From Oligoflexia bacterium (lineage in GTDB: Bacteria; Bdellovibrionota; Bacteriovoracia; Bacteriovoracales; Bacteriovoracaceae), in the NCBI GenBank assembly GCA_015232355.1, contig JADFZW010000024.1, forward strand, positions 23,778-87,777: a stretch of 64,000 nt of DNA, written 5' to 3'. Every line of letters begins with the position of its first letter. The stretch's first letter is position 1. Below the pieces are notes generated by a model, which worked only from the letters and a program-made list of their open reading frames with translations, did not search any database and was not told the origin of the DNA. A program made the translations under genes and the position numbers. This document shows positions 28,730 to 38,379 of the stretch, one piece after another.

Positions 28730-29935
28730 TTGAACCGTTATTACACTATTATGCTGGTTCCAGAGAGAGGAAAAAAAGTTATCTCATTTAAAATGCCTCG
28801 AATTTTGTTACAGTCACTTTTTTTTATCCTGGCATTAATAACCATTACCTTCTCTATATTAATTTATGATTACAAACAAATTCTAAACCAACTCTACGAA
28901 AATAAATATCTCACTATCGAAAACCATAAACTACGTGGTCAACTTAACATCTTTCAAATGAAACTAAACTCCATGGGAGATGATTTGCAAAGAATATTTA
29001 TCTTTGAAAAAAAATTACGGATAATAACAGGATCAAATAATTTAAGAGGTAATAAAATAATAGGCAAAGAACAAAATAGTGTTAATGGACCTAGCGATTC
29101 TACAGAGTATGGATCGGAATATAATCAAGATTCCAATCAAGATTCAAACCAAAATTCAAATCAAGAAACAAATCAGGGAGCAAATCAAGGATTAAATCAA
29201 GATTCGACTAAATCAAATGATCGAATGAAAGTTACTACTTTGGAGGAATCTTTTGATAAAAATTCGTATAATATAAAAACATCCCTTGAAAAATTTGAGA
29301 ATAAAAAAGAGTTCATCAAACTAAAAAATTTATACTATGACCAACTTGTTCAAGAATTAAATATTCCCAAAAATGAATTTTTATCTCTAAATATTTCACG
29401 ATTAGCAACCCATAATGCTCATCTATCAAGTGCATTTGCTGGATTTGATTATAAGTTTAATGTTCTCAAAAAAGTCAGTGAAAAATTAGAAAAAGAGATA
29501 AACTATTTAGATCGGTTTCTTTTAGATAAGGAATCTTTACTAAAATCCACTCCTTCTCTTCTGCCATCAGAAGGATGGATCACAAGTTTTTTTGGAGTAA
29601 GACAAAGTCCATACTCAGGAAGACCTAAAATTCATGAGGGATTAGATGTAGGTGCTCCTACTGGTACAACTATCATAGCACCAGCAGATGGAATAATAAC
29701 CTATTCTGGTCATAAACCTGGCCTTGGTAAATTCATCCAAGTTGATCATGGATATGGATTGGAAACTATTTACGCTCACGCTAATGCTCTTTTAGTAAAT
29801 TATGGACAAAAAATAAAACGTGGAGACATAATTGCTCAAGTAGGAAATACAGGGAATTCAACTGGACCTCACCTCCATTATGAGGTAAGAGTGAATGGAG
29901 TGGCGGTTGACCCTCTCTACTTTGTCTTAGATTAA
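28730..29935 (+). CDS. membrane-anchored M23 peptidase (LytM-type)
   Basis: A 401-residue protein starting at TTG (28730), fixed by AAAGGAG nine bases upstream. One transmembrane segment (about 27-46) is followed by a coiled-coil-like region, then a Gln/Asn/Ser-rich repeat (130-165), a second helical region, and a C-terminal M23 domain with HEGLDVG (His302, Asp306), HGYGLETIYAHAN and GPHLHYEVR. The zinc ligands are all present, so it is likely to be an active peptidoglycan endopeptidase in the periplasm. It precedes secA by about 116 bases. Confidence 0.92.
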   Translation: MNRYYTIMLVPERGKKVISFKMPRILLQSLFFILALITITFSILIYDYKQILNQLYENKYLTIENHKLRGQLNIFQMKLNSMGDDLQRIFIFEKKLRIITGSNNLRGNKIIGKEQNSVNGPSDSTEYGSEYNQDSNQDSNQNSNQETNQGANQGLNQDSTKSNDRMKVTTLEESFDKNSYNIKTSLEKFENKKEFIKLKNLYYDQLVQELNIPKNEFLSLNISRLATHNAHLSSAFAGFDYKFNVLKKVSEKLEKEINYLDRFLLDKESLLKSTPSLLPSEGWITSFFGVRQSPYSGRPKIHEGLDVGAPTGTTIIAPADGIITYSGHKPGLGKFIQVDHGYGLETIYAHANALLVNYGQKIKRGDIIAQVGNTGNSTGPHLHYEVRVNGVAVDPLYFVLD

Positions 29936-30051
29936 AAAAGCTTGAAATTGAAACATCCACATAATACTTTCTTATAATAGCGAATATGGATACAATAGAA
30001 TAGTTAGTATTGATTAAAGTATTGATTAAATTATTTCTGGAGATTAACTTC

Positions 30052-32661
30052 ATGATAAACAACATCCTTAGAAAAATATTTGGAACAAAAAATGATCGTG
30101 ATTTAAAAGAACTTCAACCAATTGTTGAACAAATAAATTCACTAGAAGCAACCATTAAAAGAATGTCCGATCAAGAGTTAAAAGCTCAAACTGATAAGTT
30201 TAAAAAACTCTTAAGTGAAGGAAAAACTCTTGATGATATTTTACCAGAAGCATTTGCAAGCGTTCGAGAAGCATCCATTCGTACTCTTGGTCAAAGACAC
30301 TTTGATGTACAGATGATGGGAGGAGTGGTTCTCCATCGAGGGAAAATTGCTGAAATGAAAACAGGAGAAGGTAAAACTCTTTGTTCTACACTTCCTCTCT
30401 ATTTAAATGCTCTCTCGGGAAAAGGAGCACACTTAGTAACCGTCAATGATTATCTGGCCAAAAGAGACTCCAATTGGATGGGTGCCATTTATAATTTTTT
30501 AGGTCTTAGTGTTGGAGTAATTGTTTCTGAGATGAGTGATGAAGATCGACAAAATGCTTATCGATGTGACATCACCTACGGAACTAACAATGAGTTTGCT
30601 TTCGATTATCTTCGCGATAATATGAAATTCGATCTCTCTCATTATGTACAACGTCCTCACAACTTTTGTATCGTTGATGAGGTGGACTCTATCTTAATCG
30701 ATGAGGCACGTACACCACTTCTAATTTCAGGACCCAGTGAAGGCAATAGCGATCTCTATAGAGTTGCCAATAAAATAATTCCTCAACTAGTAAAAAAAGA
30801 ACACTTCACTCTCGATGAAAAAACTAAAACTGCAGTTTTAACTGACTCAGGAATTATCAAAATACAAGAGTTGTTAAAAATAAAAAATCTTTTTGAAGTT
30901 CAAAACGTTCCATTACTTCATCATCTCAATCAATCGCTACGTGCTTGGACTCTATTTACAAAAGATGTTGATTACGTAGTCAAAGAAGGTAGAGTGGTAA
31001 TTGTAGATGAATTCACAGGAAGATTAAAGGAAGGATCTCGCTGGTCAGATGGACTTCATCAATCAATCGAGGCCAAAGAGGGCGTGGACATCAGATCCGA
31101 AAATCAAACGCTTGCTTCCATCACCTTTCAAAATTATTTTAGATTATATGAGAAGTTGGCCGGTATGACTGGTACTGCTGATACTGAAGCAGAAGAATTT
31201 AAAAAGATCTATGGGCTCGATGTAGTGGTGATTCCTACCAATATAAAAATGATTCGCGAGGATCTCGCTGATGTCATTTACAAAGATGCTAAATGCAAAT
31301 ATGAAGCTGTCTCGAAACTAATAGAAGATTGCTACAAAAGAGGCCAACCAGTTTTAGTAGGTACAATCTCTATTGAAAACTCTGAACTCATCTCTACAAA
31401 ATTAAGGCAATTAAATATCCCGCACGAAGTTCTAAATGCCAAACACCACGAACGAGAAGCAAATATTATTGCCAATGCTGGATTTAAAAGCTCGGTCACT
31501 ATCGCTACCAATATGGCCGGTAGAGGAACAGATATTAAATTAGTAGAGGATTCAAGGGCAGCAGGAGGACTCTATATCATTGGTACTGAAAGACATGAAT
31601 CGCGAAGAATTGATAATCAGTTGCGAGGACGTTCTGGTCGTCAAGGAGATCCAGGTAAATCAAAATTTTTCCTCTCGCTCGAAGATGATTTAATGAGAAT
31701 CTTTGGATCTGAACGAATTAAAACTATCATGAATACTTTAGGTATGAGTGAAAACGAACCAATTGAACATAAGATGATCAGCAGAGCGATTGCTAAAGCA
31801 CAAAAGAAAGTTGAATCCCATAACTTCGATATCAGAAAGCATCTTTTGGATTACGATAACGTAATGAACGAGCAACGTAAAATCATCTATACCTTACGAA
31901 AAGATGTTTTAAGTAAAAAAGCAAATATGAGTTTGATTGAAGAGATGATAGAGGATGTGGTGATTTTATTCTGCGGACACTTCAAACCTCAAGGACGCAG
32001 TAGTAGCGATAATTGGAATTGGGAAGAGATGGTTCAAGGATATAAAAATATTTTTCACACCTCTTATGAGATCAACAACGTTGAATGTGTTAATGATTAT
32101 AGTGGAGAAGTAGAAGAGTACTTAACTACTTATGCAAAAAAATTATTACATGATAAATTTGCAAAGTATGATGATGAGCAAGTACAAAATGCCCTTCGCG
32201 AAATTCTACTTAGTATTATTGATCACTATTGGAAAGATCATTTATTAAATATGGATCACTTGAAAGAAGGTATCGGTCTTAAGGCATATGCTCAACAAGA
32301 TCCGCTCAATGCCTATAAACGTGAATCCTTCCAACTCTTCACTCAAATGAAAATTGCTGTAAAACAAGCTGTAGTACAAAATGTATTCGGAGTTGAACTT
32401 TACACCAAGGAAGAAATTGAAGAGTTAAAACGCAAGCAAGAGGCACAATTAGAGGCACAATTAGAAGCACACAGAAGAGCACTAAAGCTGCGAGAGCTAG
32501 AGGCACTTCAAGAAGCACAGAAAAAAAGTACTGCGACTACAACAAACAAGGTGACAGGTGCGGTCAGCACTACTAACAATGCCGATCATGAAAAGATAGG
32601 CCGAAATGCTCCATGCCCCTGCGGCTCAGGAAAAAAATTCAAACATTGTCACGGAAGTTAA
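30052..32661 (+). CDS. secA: preprotein translocase ATPase SecA
   Basis: The motor of the Sec export pathway, 869 residues from the ATG at 30052, which has GGAG nine bases upstream. An upstream TTG (30010) in frame would add 14 residues not found in SecA proteins. Motifs: MKTGEGKTL (Walker A), VDEVDSILIDEARTPL, MAGRGTDIKL and RGRSGRQGDPG. The C-terminal zinc finger CPCGSGKKFKHCH binds SecB or lipids. A short Glu-Ala-Gln-Leu repeat (LEAQLEAQLEA) lies just before it. Its cargo includes the many signal-peptide proteins of this window. Confidence 0.97.
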   Translation: MINNILRKIFGTKNDRDLKELQPIVEQINSLEATIKRMSDQELKAQTDKFKKLLSEGKTLDDILPEAFASVREASIRTLGQRHFDVQMMGGVVLHRGKIAEMKTGEGKTLCSTLPLYLNALSGKGAHLVTVNDYLAKRDSNWMGAIYNFLGLSVGVIVSEMSDEDRQNAYRCDITYGTNNEFAFDYLRDNMKFDLSHYVQRPHNFCIVDEVDSILIDEARTPLLISGPSEGNSDLYRVANKIIPQLVKKEHFTLDEKTKTAVLTDSGIIKIQELLKIKNLFEVQNVPLLHHLNQSLRAWTLFTKDVDYVVKEGRVVIVDEFTGRLKEGSRWSDGLHQSIEAKEGVDIRSENQTLASITFQNYFRLYEKLAGMTGTADTEAEEFKKIYGLDVVVIPTNIKMIREDLADVIYKDAKCKYEAVSKLIEDCYKRGQPVLVGTISIENSELISTKLRQLNIPHEVLNAKHHEREANIIANAGFKSSVTIATNMAGRGTDIKLVEDSRAAGGLYIIGTERHESRRIDNQLRGRSGRQGDPGKSKFFLSLEDDLMRIFGSERIKTIMNTLGMSENEPIEHKMISRAIAKAQKKVESHNFDIRKHLLDYDNVMNEQRKIIYTLRKDVLSKKANMSLIEEMIEDVVILFCGHFKPQGRSSSDNWNWEEMVQGYKNIFHTSYEINNVECVNDYSGEVEEYLTTYAKKLLHDKFAKYDDEQVQNALREILLSIIDHYWKDHLLNMDHLKEGIGLKAYAQQDPLNAYKRESFQLFTQMKIAVKQAVVQNVFGVELYTKEEIEELKRKQEAQLEAQLEAHRRALKLRELEALQEAQKKSTATTTNKVTGAVSTTNNADHEKIGRNAPCPCGSGKKFKHCHGS

Positions 32662-32706
32662 AAAAAAATTTAACCAAGTTTGCTTAAGATCAAGGAGGAT
32701 CAACAA

Positions 32707-34281
32707 ATGGGTGATAATGAGCAGAGAAAAGATTTAACTTTTATTGGTGATTTAGGAGAATTCGAACACACTGAAGATGAAGATGTTAATCGCCAGTTGG
32801 GTCTTGATAAAGATGGAAAGAAGATAAGTGAACCCAAAAAAAAGAATAATAAAAAGAAAAAAAAATCTGCCGCTGCAATTGAAGAAAATGAACAAGAAGA
32901 TGAGCAAGAGCAAGAGCAAGAGCAAGAGCAAGAGCAAGAAACAGAAACAGAAACTGAAATAGAAGCAGAACATGAAATAGAAAATACTAATACTGCCCAT
33001 GCTTTCCAAGAACAAGAGGATGATGAACCTCCAGAAGTAACTGAAGTATCAGAGATATCAGAGGTATCAGAAATATCCGAAGCCACTGATGTTTCTAATG
33101 GTAGTTTTGAAGATACTTCAACTTTAATTGAATCAAGTGAATCAAGCGAATCAACAGAAAATGAATTGGATGCTCCTGATTTTAACATTGATACTACTAG
33201 CACCACAAGTAACAATACCGATATTTTAGCTGCTTCCGATTCTTCCGATGTTTCCACTGATTCTAATATATTTGTAGAAACTACTACTGCCAAAACAGAA
33301 GAACAATCAACAGTATCAAAACAAGAGAAACAAGAGAAACAAGAGAAACAAGAGAAACAAGAGAAACAAGAGCAACAAGAGAAACAAGAGCAACAAGAGA
33401 CAGTAACACAATCAAATTTTGATGATTTAAAAGATATCAATCGCTTTGCTCAAGATATAAACTATGCTCAACAAATACCAGGTGGAGCAGCACCATACAG
33501 TATTGTGATTAAAAATATTATTTACCAAGAAGATGCTCAAGATATCATCGGTATTTTAAAAGAATTCGCAATTTTTAAAGCAAATAGTGTTAGCATTCTC
33601 GAGCGAAGCATAGCTACAGGACAATTACTTATTCCACAACTAAATGAATATACCGCTATTTTATTAGTTCATAAGTTAAGACGCTTCCATGTGGATATTA
33701 CAATGGGGCCATCGGAAGAAATTCATCCACCAAAGAATTACACAAATCCAAAAGGATTTATTCACAAGCATGCTCTAAAACAAAATCGCACTGACTTTCA
33801 AAATCTTGAAACAACTACAGTGGACATAAAAGATATTATCTTATCCACAACATCCACCATTGAACAACATCAGATTATAAAATATCTTGGAGTAGTATCA
33901 GAGCATTTAATCTTAGATGAAGAGGAGTTAATAAGGTCAACTTCGATAAAAGATTCGAAAGCAGAAAAAAATATCTCAGCTAACGAATGTAACAAAGAAG
34001 ATGAATATGATTATGAAGAAGAAGACGATCATGAAGAAGATGATGATGAAGCTAACATCAAAGGAGATGAATCAACTATTAACTCTTATTATCCCTCTAT
34101 GGATGATCGATATAAATCATTGGCCCAAAAATTAAAACCAGAAGCTCAAAAACTAGGCGGAAACGCAGTAATTGCTATCAACTACCAAACAACACCTCTA
34201 ATGATAAATGAAAATAAAGTGCTAAAAAATCTTTATAAAATAACCTGCACTGGCAGTGTTGTTATGATTAGAGCGATCTAA
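32707..34281 (+). CDS. YbjQ-like protein with long acidic low-complexity N-terminus
   Basis: A 524-residue protein; the ATG at 32707 has AAGGAGG eight bases before it, so an in-frame TTG at 32680 is rejected. Residues 1-250 are very acidic with Glu-Gln and Lys-Gln-Glu repeats. Residues about 255-345 form an unrecognised alpha/beta-looking domain. From about 373 the sequence matches the YbjQ (PF01906) pattern: an ILSTTSTIEQHQIIKYLGVVSE start and a LAQKLKPEAQKLGGNAVIAINYQ end, split by an Asp/Glu-rich insert of about 40 residues. YbjQ proteins form pentamers of uncertain function. It follows secA by 45 bases and may be in the same operon. Confidence 0.75.
   Translation: MGDNEQRKDLTFIGDLGEFEHTEDEDVNRQLGLDKDGKKISEPKKKNNKKKKKSAAAIEENEQEDEQEQEQEQEQEQETETETEIEAEHEIENTNTAHAFQEQEDDEPPEVTEVSEISEVSEISEATDVSNGSFEDTSTLIESSESSESTENELDAPDFNIDTTSTTSNNTDILAASDSSDVSTDSNIFVETTTAKTEEQSTVSKQEKQEKQEKQEKQEKQEQQEKQEQQETVTQSNFDDLKDINRFAQDINYAQQIPGGAAPYSIVIKNIIYQEDAQDIIGILKEFAIFKANSVSILERSIATGQLLIPQLNEYTAILLVHKLRRFHVDITMGPSEEIHPPKNYTNPKGFIHKHALKQNRTDFQNLETTTVDIKDIILSTTSTIEQHQIIKYLGVVSEHLILDEEELIRSTSIKDSKAEKNISANECNKEDEYDYEEEDDHEEDDDEANIKGDESTINSYYPSMDDRYKSLAQKLKPEAQKLGGNAVIAINYQTTPLMINENKVLKNLYKITCTGSVVMIRAI
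32902..32937 (+). repeat. (GAGCAA)6 hexanucleotide repeat
   Basis: Six perfect units encode Glu-Gln repeats in the acidic N-terminus of the YbjQ-like protein. Confidence 0.8.
33319..33399 (+). repeat. (AAACAAGAG)n nonanucleotide repeat
   Basis: Nine 9-bp units, six perfect and in a row plus three with at most one change, encode Lys-Gln-Glu/Gln-Gln-Glu. Unit length keeps frame. Confidence 0.8.
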
Positions 34282-34307
34282 TAATTCCAGCAGAATTTTT
34301 CGATCTG

Positions 34308-34346
34308 ACCACTTAAGACGAATACAGACATTTACTCAATAGTGGT
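34308..34346 (+). terminator. weak inverted repeat between convergent genes
   Basis: ACCACT (34308-34313) can pair with AGTGGT (34341-34346), followed by TGTTATTTTTTG. The stem is short and the loop long, so this is only a possible terminator for the YbjQ-like gene. Confidence 0.25.
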
Positions 34347-34348
34347 TG

Positions 34349-36187
34349 TTATTTTTTGTATTTTTTGTATAAAGAACTAAATCTTTCACCTGCTTTATCG
34401 CCATTGCATTCTTCCTTTAATCCTTTAAAATTGTATACTCCTGCATCTGAACAATAGAAAATAAGCTGAAGATTTAAGAAGTCATTGGCACTCATTCCAC
34501 AAGAATTAGCACTATCTTCGATTTGTTTTTGCGCTTCATTTTTTTTAATTTTTTTCTGGAAAAAATCTCCAAGCGTATCATTGTTAATAAGGGCCTTGGC
34601 CAGAGCAAGTTCAGCAGAATTTCTACCAAGTTGATTAAAAATCGGATCAAGTAAGGCCACAGTATAAGAGTGTTGTAAAGTTTCCTTCATCTTCTCTGTT
34701 ACTGCTTGAGGCTTTCCAATATCATGGAACATCATTATCTGTTTCATTAGTTCTGCTATATTAGTAACATCTTTAGGTAGCGTAATATTTGCGAGCATGG
34801 TAGCTTTATTCTTCAATTGATTATTTAATTCTTTGTAGACTTTAATGGTATGCCCTTTAAGTGTATTATTAGGTTTAGCTCCTCCCATCTCCATATCGAA
34901 GTATTTTTTGTCTAAAGATATTTTAACAGACTTAATATTTTTAGGATTAGGCAGAGGATGTTTTATTTCAAAGGACATGTTTTTAGACAAAAGTTGTTTG
35001 ATAAGATCTTCAGTATTTGCAGAATAATTAAAATTAGGAGAATTTTGCAAATCTTTTAGCGAAGTCTTTGGAGAGACCACAGAAGAAGGAAGTTTGCCTG
35101 AAATCACAACCACCGACGCCGACAACACCTCTTCGCCTAATTTACTTGATTGAGGAGATACTTCACCTCCTATGGCCTCGCTACATTCTATTGTTGATGA
35201 TTTATTTTTATCAAGTACTGGACAATTTGCTATTTCGTTCTTATCTGCTGTTCTAAGCTTAGAAAAATTAGAACGTTTCTCAATTGCTACAGATTCTGTC
35301 TGAGTTTTAGGATCAAAATATGTTGGATAAACATTGCAAACTATCTTCCCTTCAGTTGAATATTCCCAGCGATATTTAACAGGACATCTCTCAATCTCGG
35401 CACTTTCAATATCTCTTGTTATCGGCACAAGAGAAGATTTTGGGAAAGTAAGAGTAAAGTGCTTGCAAGATTTACCACTGGAATCCCATGAATAGAAATT
35501 TTTACATTTTTCTATGTATTCTTTTTTTGCCTTCGAAATTATATAGCTCAGAGCTTTAATATTCATTAGAGGATCAAAATCAGCGCAAGCGATATCTCTA
35601 GCTACATCTAATTCTTGGAATGAAATATTTTCATGAGTTTGAGCAACTAACCAGTCGGTATCATATCTTGTTATAACCCTTGGTTTGATTTTACTACCAA
35701 CTGTATTAACATCAATGCCGAGTTTTTTAATTTTTTGTATAATTTTAGGATCTTTGAGATCAAGATATTTTGCACCTTTTTCTATCTCAACTACTAATAG
35801 AGAATCATTAAAATGCTGACTAGAGCTCCTTGGGCCAAATGCAAGATAGAGTCCTGGACCAGCTCTTCCTGAGGTATTGGCCATGATTTGCTTAATCCTC
35901 TCCATTTTTTTTGAGTTTTCAATTTCTCTAGACATAGGATCATGAAATTTTTTGTTTCCCCATGTATAGGTTTTAATTGGGGCCAACAGGGTAGTTGCGA
36001 AACTTTCAATACATTTTCTTTGTTGAGATATATCGCTTTTTGGTCCGACATTTGTACAATCATCCGCTCTAATGATTTGATTGAAGATTAAAATAAAAAT
36101 AGCGCTAGTAATACATAAAAAATATAATTTTCTTATTAAATTCAATAATTTTTTTTTAGACAACTTAGTATTGCAATTACTTTTCAT
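34349..36187 (-). CDS. exported protein with HD-like domain and GxGLYLA motif, unknown function
   Basis: A 612-residue protein from the ATG at 36187 (GGGGGA upstream); in-frame TTG and ATG codons at 36211 and 36202 are alternatives. A hydrophobic segment at about 20-38 ends in IIRADDC and looks like an uncleaved or late-cleaved signal. Residues 107-143 (SGRAGPGLYLAFGPRSSSQ, later YLDL) resemble the glycine-strand and Ser-rich region of ADP-ribosyltransferase-like folds; this is weak. Near residue 485, MMFHDIGKP followed by QHSYTVALL has the His-Asp and second-His pattern of HD phosphohydrolases. Paired cysteines suggest an exported fold. Function unknown; a secreted effector is one reading. 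Confidence 0.55.
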   Translation of the reverse strand: MKSNCNTKLSKKKLLNLIRKLYFLCITSAIFILIFNQIIRADDCTNVGPKSDISQQRKCIESFATTLLAPIKTYTWGNKKFHDPMSREIENSKKMERIKQIMANTSGRAGPGLYLAFGPRSSSQHFNDSLLVVEIEKGAKYLDLKDPKIIQKIKKLGIDVNTVGSKIKPRVITRYDTDWLVAQTHENISFQELDVARDIACADFDPLMNIKALSYIISKAKKEYIEKCKNFYSWDSSGKSCKHFTLTFPKSSLVPITRDIESAEIERCPVKYRWEYSTEGKIVCNVYPTYFDPKTQTESVAIEKRSNFSKLRTADKNEIANCPVLDKNKSSTIECSEAIGGEVSPQSSKLGEEVLSASVVVISGKLPSSVVSPKTSLKDLQNSPNFNYSANTEDLIKQLLSKNMSFEIKHPLPNPKNIKSVKISLDKKYFDMEMGGAKPNNTLKGHTIKVYKELNNQLKNKATMLANITLPKDVTNIAELMKQIMMFHDIGKPQAVTEKMKETLQHSYTVALLDPIFNQLGRNSAELALAKALINNDTLGDFFQKKIKKNEAQKQIEDSANSCGMSANDFLNLQLIFYCSDAGVYNFKGLKEECNGDKAGERFSSLYKKYKK

Positions 36188-36414
36188 AGACCAATCCCCC
36201 ATATACGACAAAATGGCAACTAAAGGTTGGATGCCAAAATGTTCAAGTTATTATTTTAAATTACCATAGTTTTGTGAGATAATACAGTAGTGGATAGTAA
36301 AGAAAAAGCGTCTACTACTCAGTACAAAGTTGGAAGGAGATAATAATTTCTCTTCGTTTATTTTCTATTTGATGAAATTTTTTTGGCGAAAGACTACATA
36401 TGAGTAAATGTCAA

Positions 36415-38241
36415 TTAAATCTCCTCTTCTCCCTCTTCTACAAAGAGTCCCTCTAAAATATCTTTGTACCGATTATATATATTTTGACGTTTTAATTTCA
36501 TTGTAGGTGTAACTAGTAAATTATCCACTGTCCACTCTTCATCTACCAATACAAATTTTTTCGGTTGTTCGTAATGCTTGATAAATTCATTAAAATTTTC
36601 AATCTCTTTTTGATAGTGAGCTTGTGTTTTGTGATGTTGTAGGAGCGCTTCTCCTCTAGCAGTTATATGCTGACTTTTGGCCCACTTTTGTAATTCAAGC
36701 ATATTAACAGCTATTAAAACCACATTGTGTTTTTTATTACTTCCATACAAAAATGCATTGGCAATATATGGGCTTAACTTATATTGATCTTCTATTACAT
36801 TGGGAACAACATACTTACCATTTTCTAATTTATATTGTTCCTTAATTCGTCCTGTAACATACAAAAACCCATCTGCATCCAATCTTCCTAAATCACCAGT
36901 TCTAAAACCTCCATCAGCAGTCATTACCGCAGCAGTCTCTTCTGGAAGTTTATAATACCCTTTCATAACATTTGGGCCATAGACTACAATCTCACCCTCT
37001 TCACATGATTGAACATTTTCTCCAAGCACAGAGTGATCTATTTTCACTCTAATATCAGCATAAGGATTATTGGCAACAGGACCAACACTGCCAAAACGTC
37101 TCTTTCTAATCGTATTAGAGGAAACAAGCGGACTAGTTTCACTAAGTCCGTAGGCTTCTAAAATTTCAATCCCAAGATTATCTACAAATTTTCCAATCTT
37201 GGGATTAAGTGCTGAAGCACCACTGATTGCATATTTTAAGCGGCCACCAAATTTATTTCTTATCGCTTTAAAGAGAGTTTTTTGCGCCAATTGCAGAGTT
37301 AATTCCGCTCGCAAAGGAAGCTTTCCTCCTTCTCTCTTTTTATTGGCCAACTCCATAGCAGTTCTAAATAATAATTTAACAGGAAGAGGGGCGGCATTCA
37401 TTTTGCTATTTATTCCCTCGTAAATACGATTAAATACTTTTGGAACAGCAAAGAGCACTGTTGGTTTCACCTTCAAAATATCTTCTAACAAAGTATTTGG
37501 ATTATCCAAAAATCCTGTAGAGAGTCCCATATAAATTAACAAATGAACCTCTGCTGTTTGACCAAATATATGTGCCCACGGAAGTAGGGAGAAGGTGCGA
37601 TCCCCTGATACAAAATCCACAATGTCAGGACACATATGTACATTGGAGAGAATATTTCCATGAGAAAGCATTACACCCTTGGGTCTTCCAGTTGTTCCTG
37701 AAGTATAAATGAGTCCCATTAGTTCCTCTGTATCTGGATGTTGAGATGGAACAGAGTGCTCCTGACCAATTCGTAAAAGCCCATGATAACTATAACCGCT
37801 ATCAAGTTTTTTATCTCCATCTTCGATCAAAACAATATGCTTAAGAGTTGGGATCTCTTTTTGTAAATGTTTTATTGATTGATAAATTTTTTCATTGGAG
37901 ACAAAGACAACTTTACTCTCAGAATTTTCAATTATGTACTGCCAATCATCAATAAATTGATTTTCATACATAGAGACAAATTGTGCTCGCAATCCCATAG
38001 TTGCATAACACGCGACTGCCCATTCAGTGCGATTTCGCGCAATAATTCCTACTTTATCATTCGCACCAACTCCTATTTTATATAATCCTCCTCTCATATC
38101 ATCAACTAGTTGTTGGAATTGGCCATATGTAATCCACTTGTAATGTCCATCTTGATTTTTTGTGCCAAATATTTCCAAATTTTTATAAATCTTACATGAC
38201 TCTTCTTGCATCTCTATTAAATTTTTATAAATTTTTCTCAA
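36415..38241 (-). CDS. long-chain acyl-CoA synthetase (AMP-binding enzyme)
   Basis: A 608-residue ATP-dependent fatty acid-CoA ligase. The P-loop-like AMP motif is LIYTSGTTGRPKGVMLSHGN, with EAYGLSETSP and YVTGRIKEQYKLENGKYV as the second and third conserved blocks. It resembles the FadD15/LACS group. The start is most likely TTG at 38241, six bases after TTTGGAG; an in-frame TTG at 38262 would overlap that site. It could prime fatty acids for degradation or membrane lipid synthesis. Single gene between two exported-protein genes. Confidence 0.93.
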   Translation of the reverse strand: MRKIYKNLIEMQEESCKIYKNLEIFGTKNQDGHYKWITYGQFQQLVDDMRGGLYKIGVGANDKVGIIARNRTEWAVACYATMGLRAQFVSMYENQFIDDWQYIIENSESKVVFVSNEKIYQSIKHLQKEIPTLKHIVLIEDGDKKLDSGYSYHGLLRIGQEHSVPSQHPDTEELMGLIYTSGTTGRPKGVMLSHGNILSNVHMCPDIVDFVSGDRTFSLLPWAHIFGQTAEVHLLIYMGLSTGFLDNPNTLLEDILKVKPTVLFAVPKVFNRIYEGINSKMNAAPLPVKLLFRTAMELANKKREGGKLPLRAELTLQLAQKTLFKAIRNKFGGRLKYAISGASALNPKIGKFVDNLGIEILEAYGLSETSPLVSSNTIRKRRFGSVGPVANNPYADIRVKIDHSVLGENVQSCEEGEIVVYGPNVMKGYYKLPEETAAVMTADGGFRTGDLGRLDADGFLYVTGRIKEQYKLENGKYVVPNVIEDQYKLSPYIANAFLYGSNKKHNVVLIAVNMLELQKWAKSQHITARGEALLQHHKTQAHYQKEIENFNEFIKHYEQPKKFVLVDEEWTVDNLLVTPTMKLKRQNIYNRYKDILEGLFVEEGEEEI

Positions 38242-38379
38242 GTTAAACTCCAAATGAATCAAATGAATATAAATATAGATATAGATATTATTTAGGTAAT
38301 AATATGATCATTATTTTTTTATTTTTATGATTTTTCTCTTTTTTTCGATTAAAAGTCAAATCATGATTCTATAAGCATT

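Noticed and set aside
30010..30051. In-frame TTG start upstream of secA
   Set aside because: It would add 14 residues absent from SecA proteins, and GGAG is spaced for the ATG at 30052.
32700..33440. Ser/Cys-rich open frame opposite the acidic region of the YbjQ-like gene
   Set aside because: It mirrors the Glu/Gln repeats and has no ribosome-binding site; the plus strand has a strong one and a recognisable C-terminal domain.
36300..36414. AAGGAGATAAT motif followed by a very short open frame
   Set aside because: No start codon at the right distance leads to a supportable protein.
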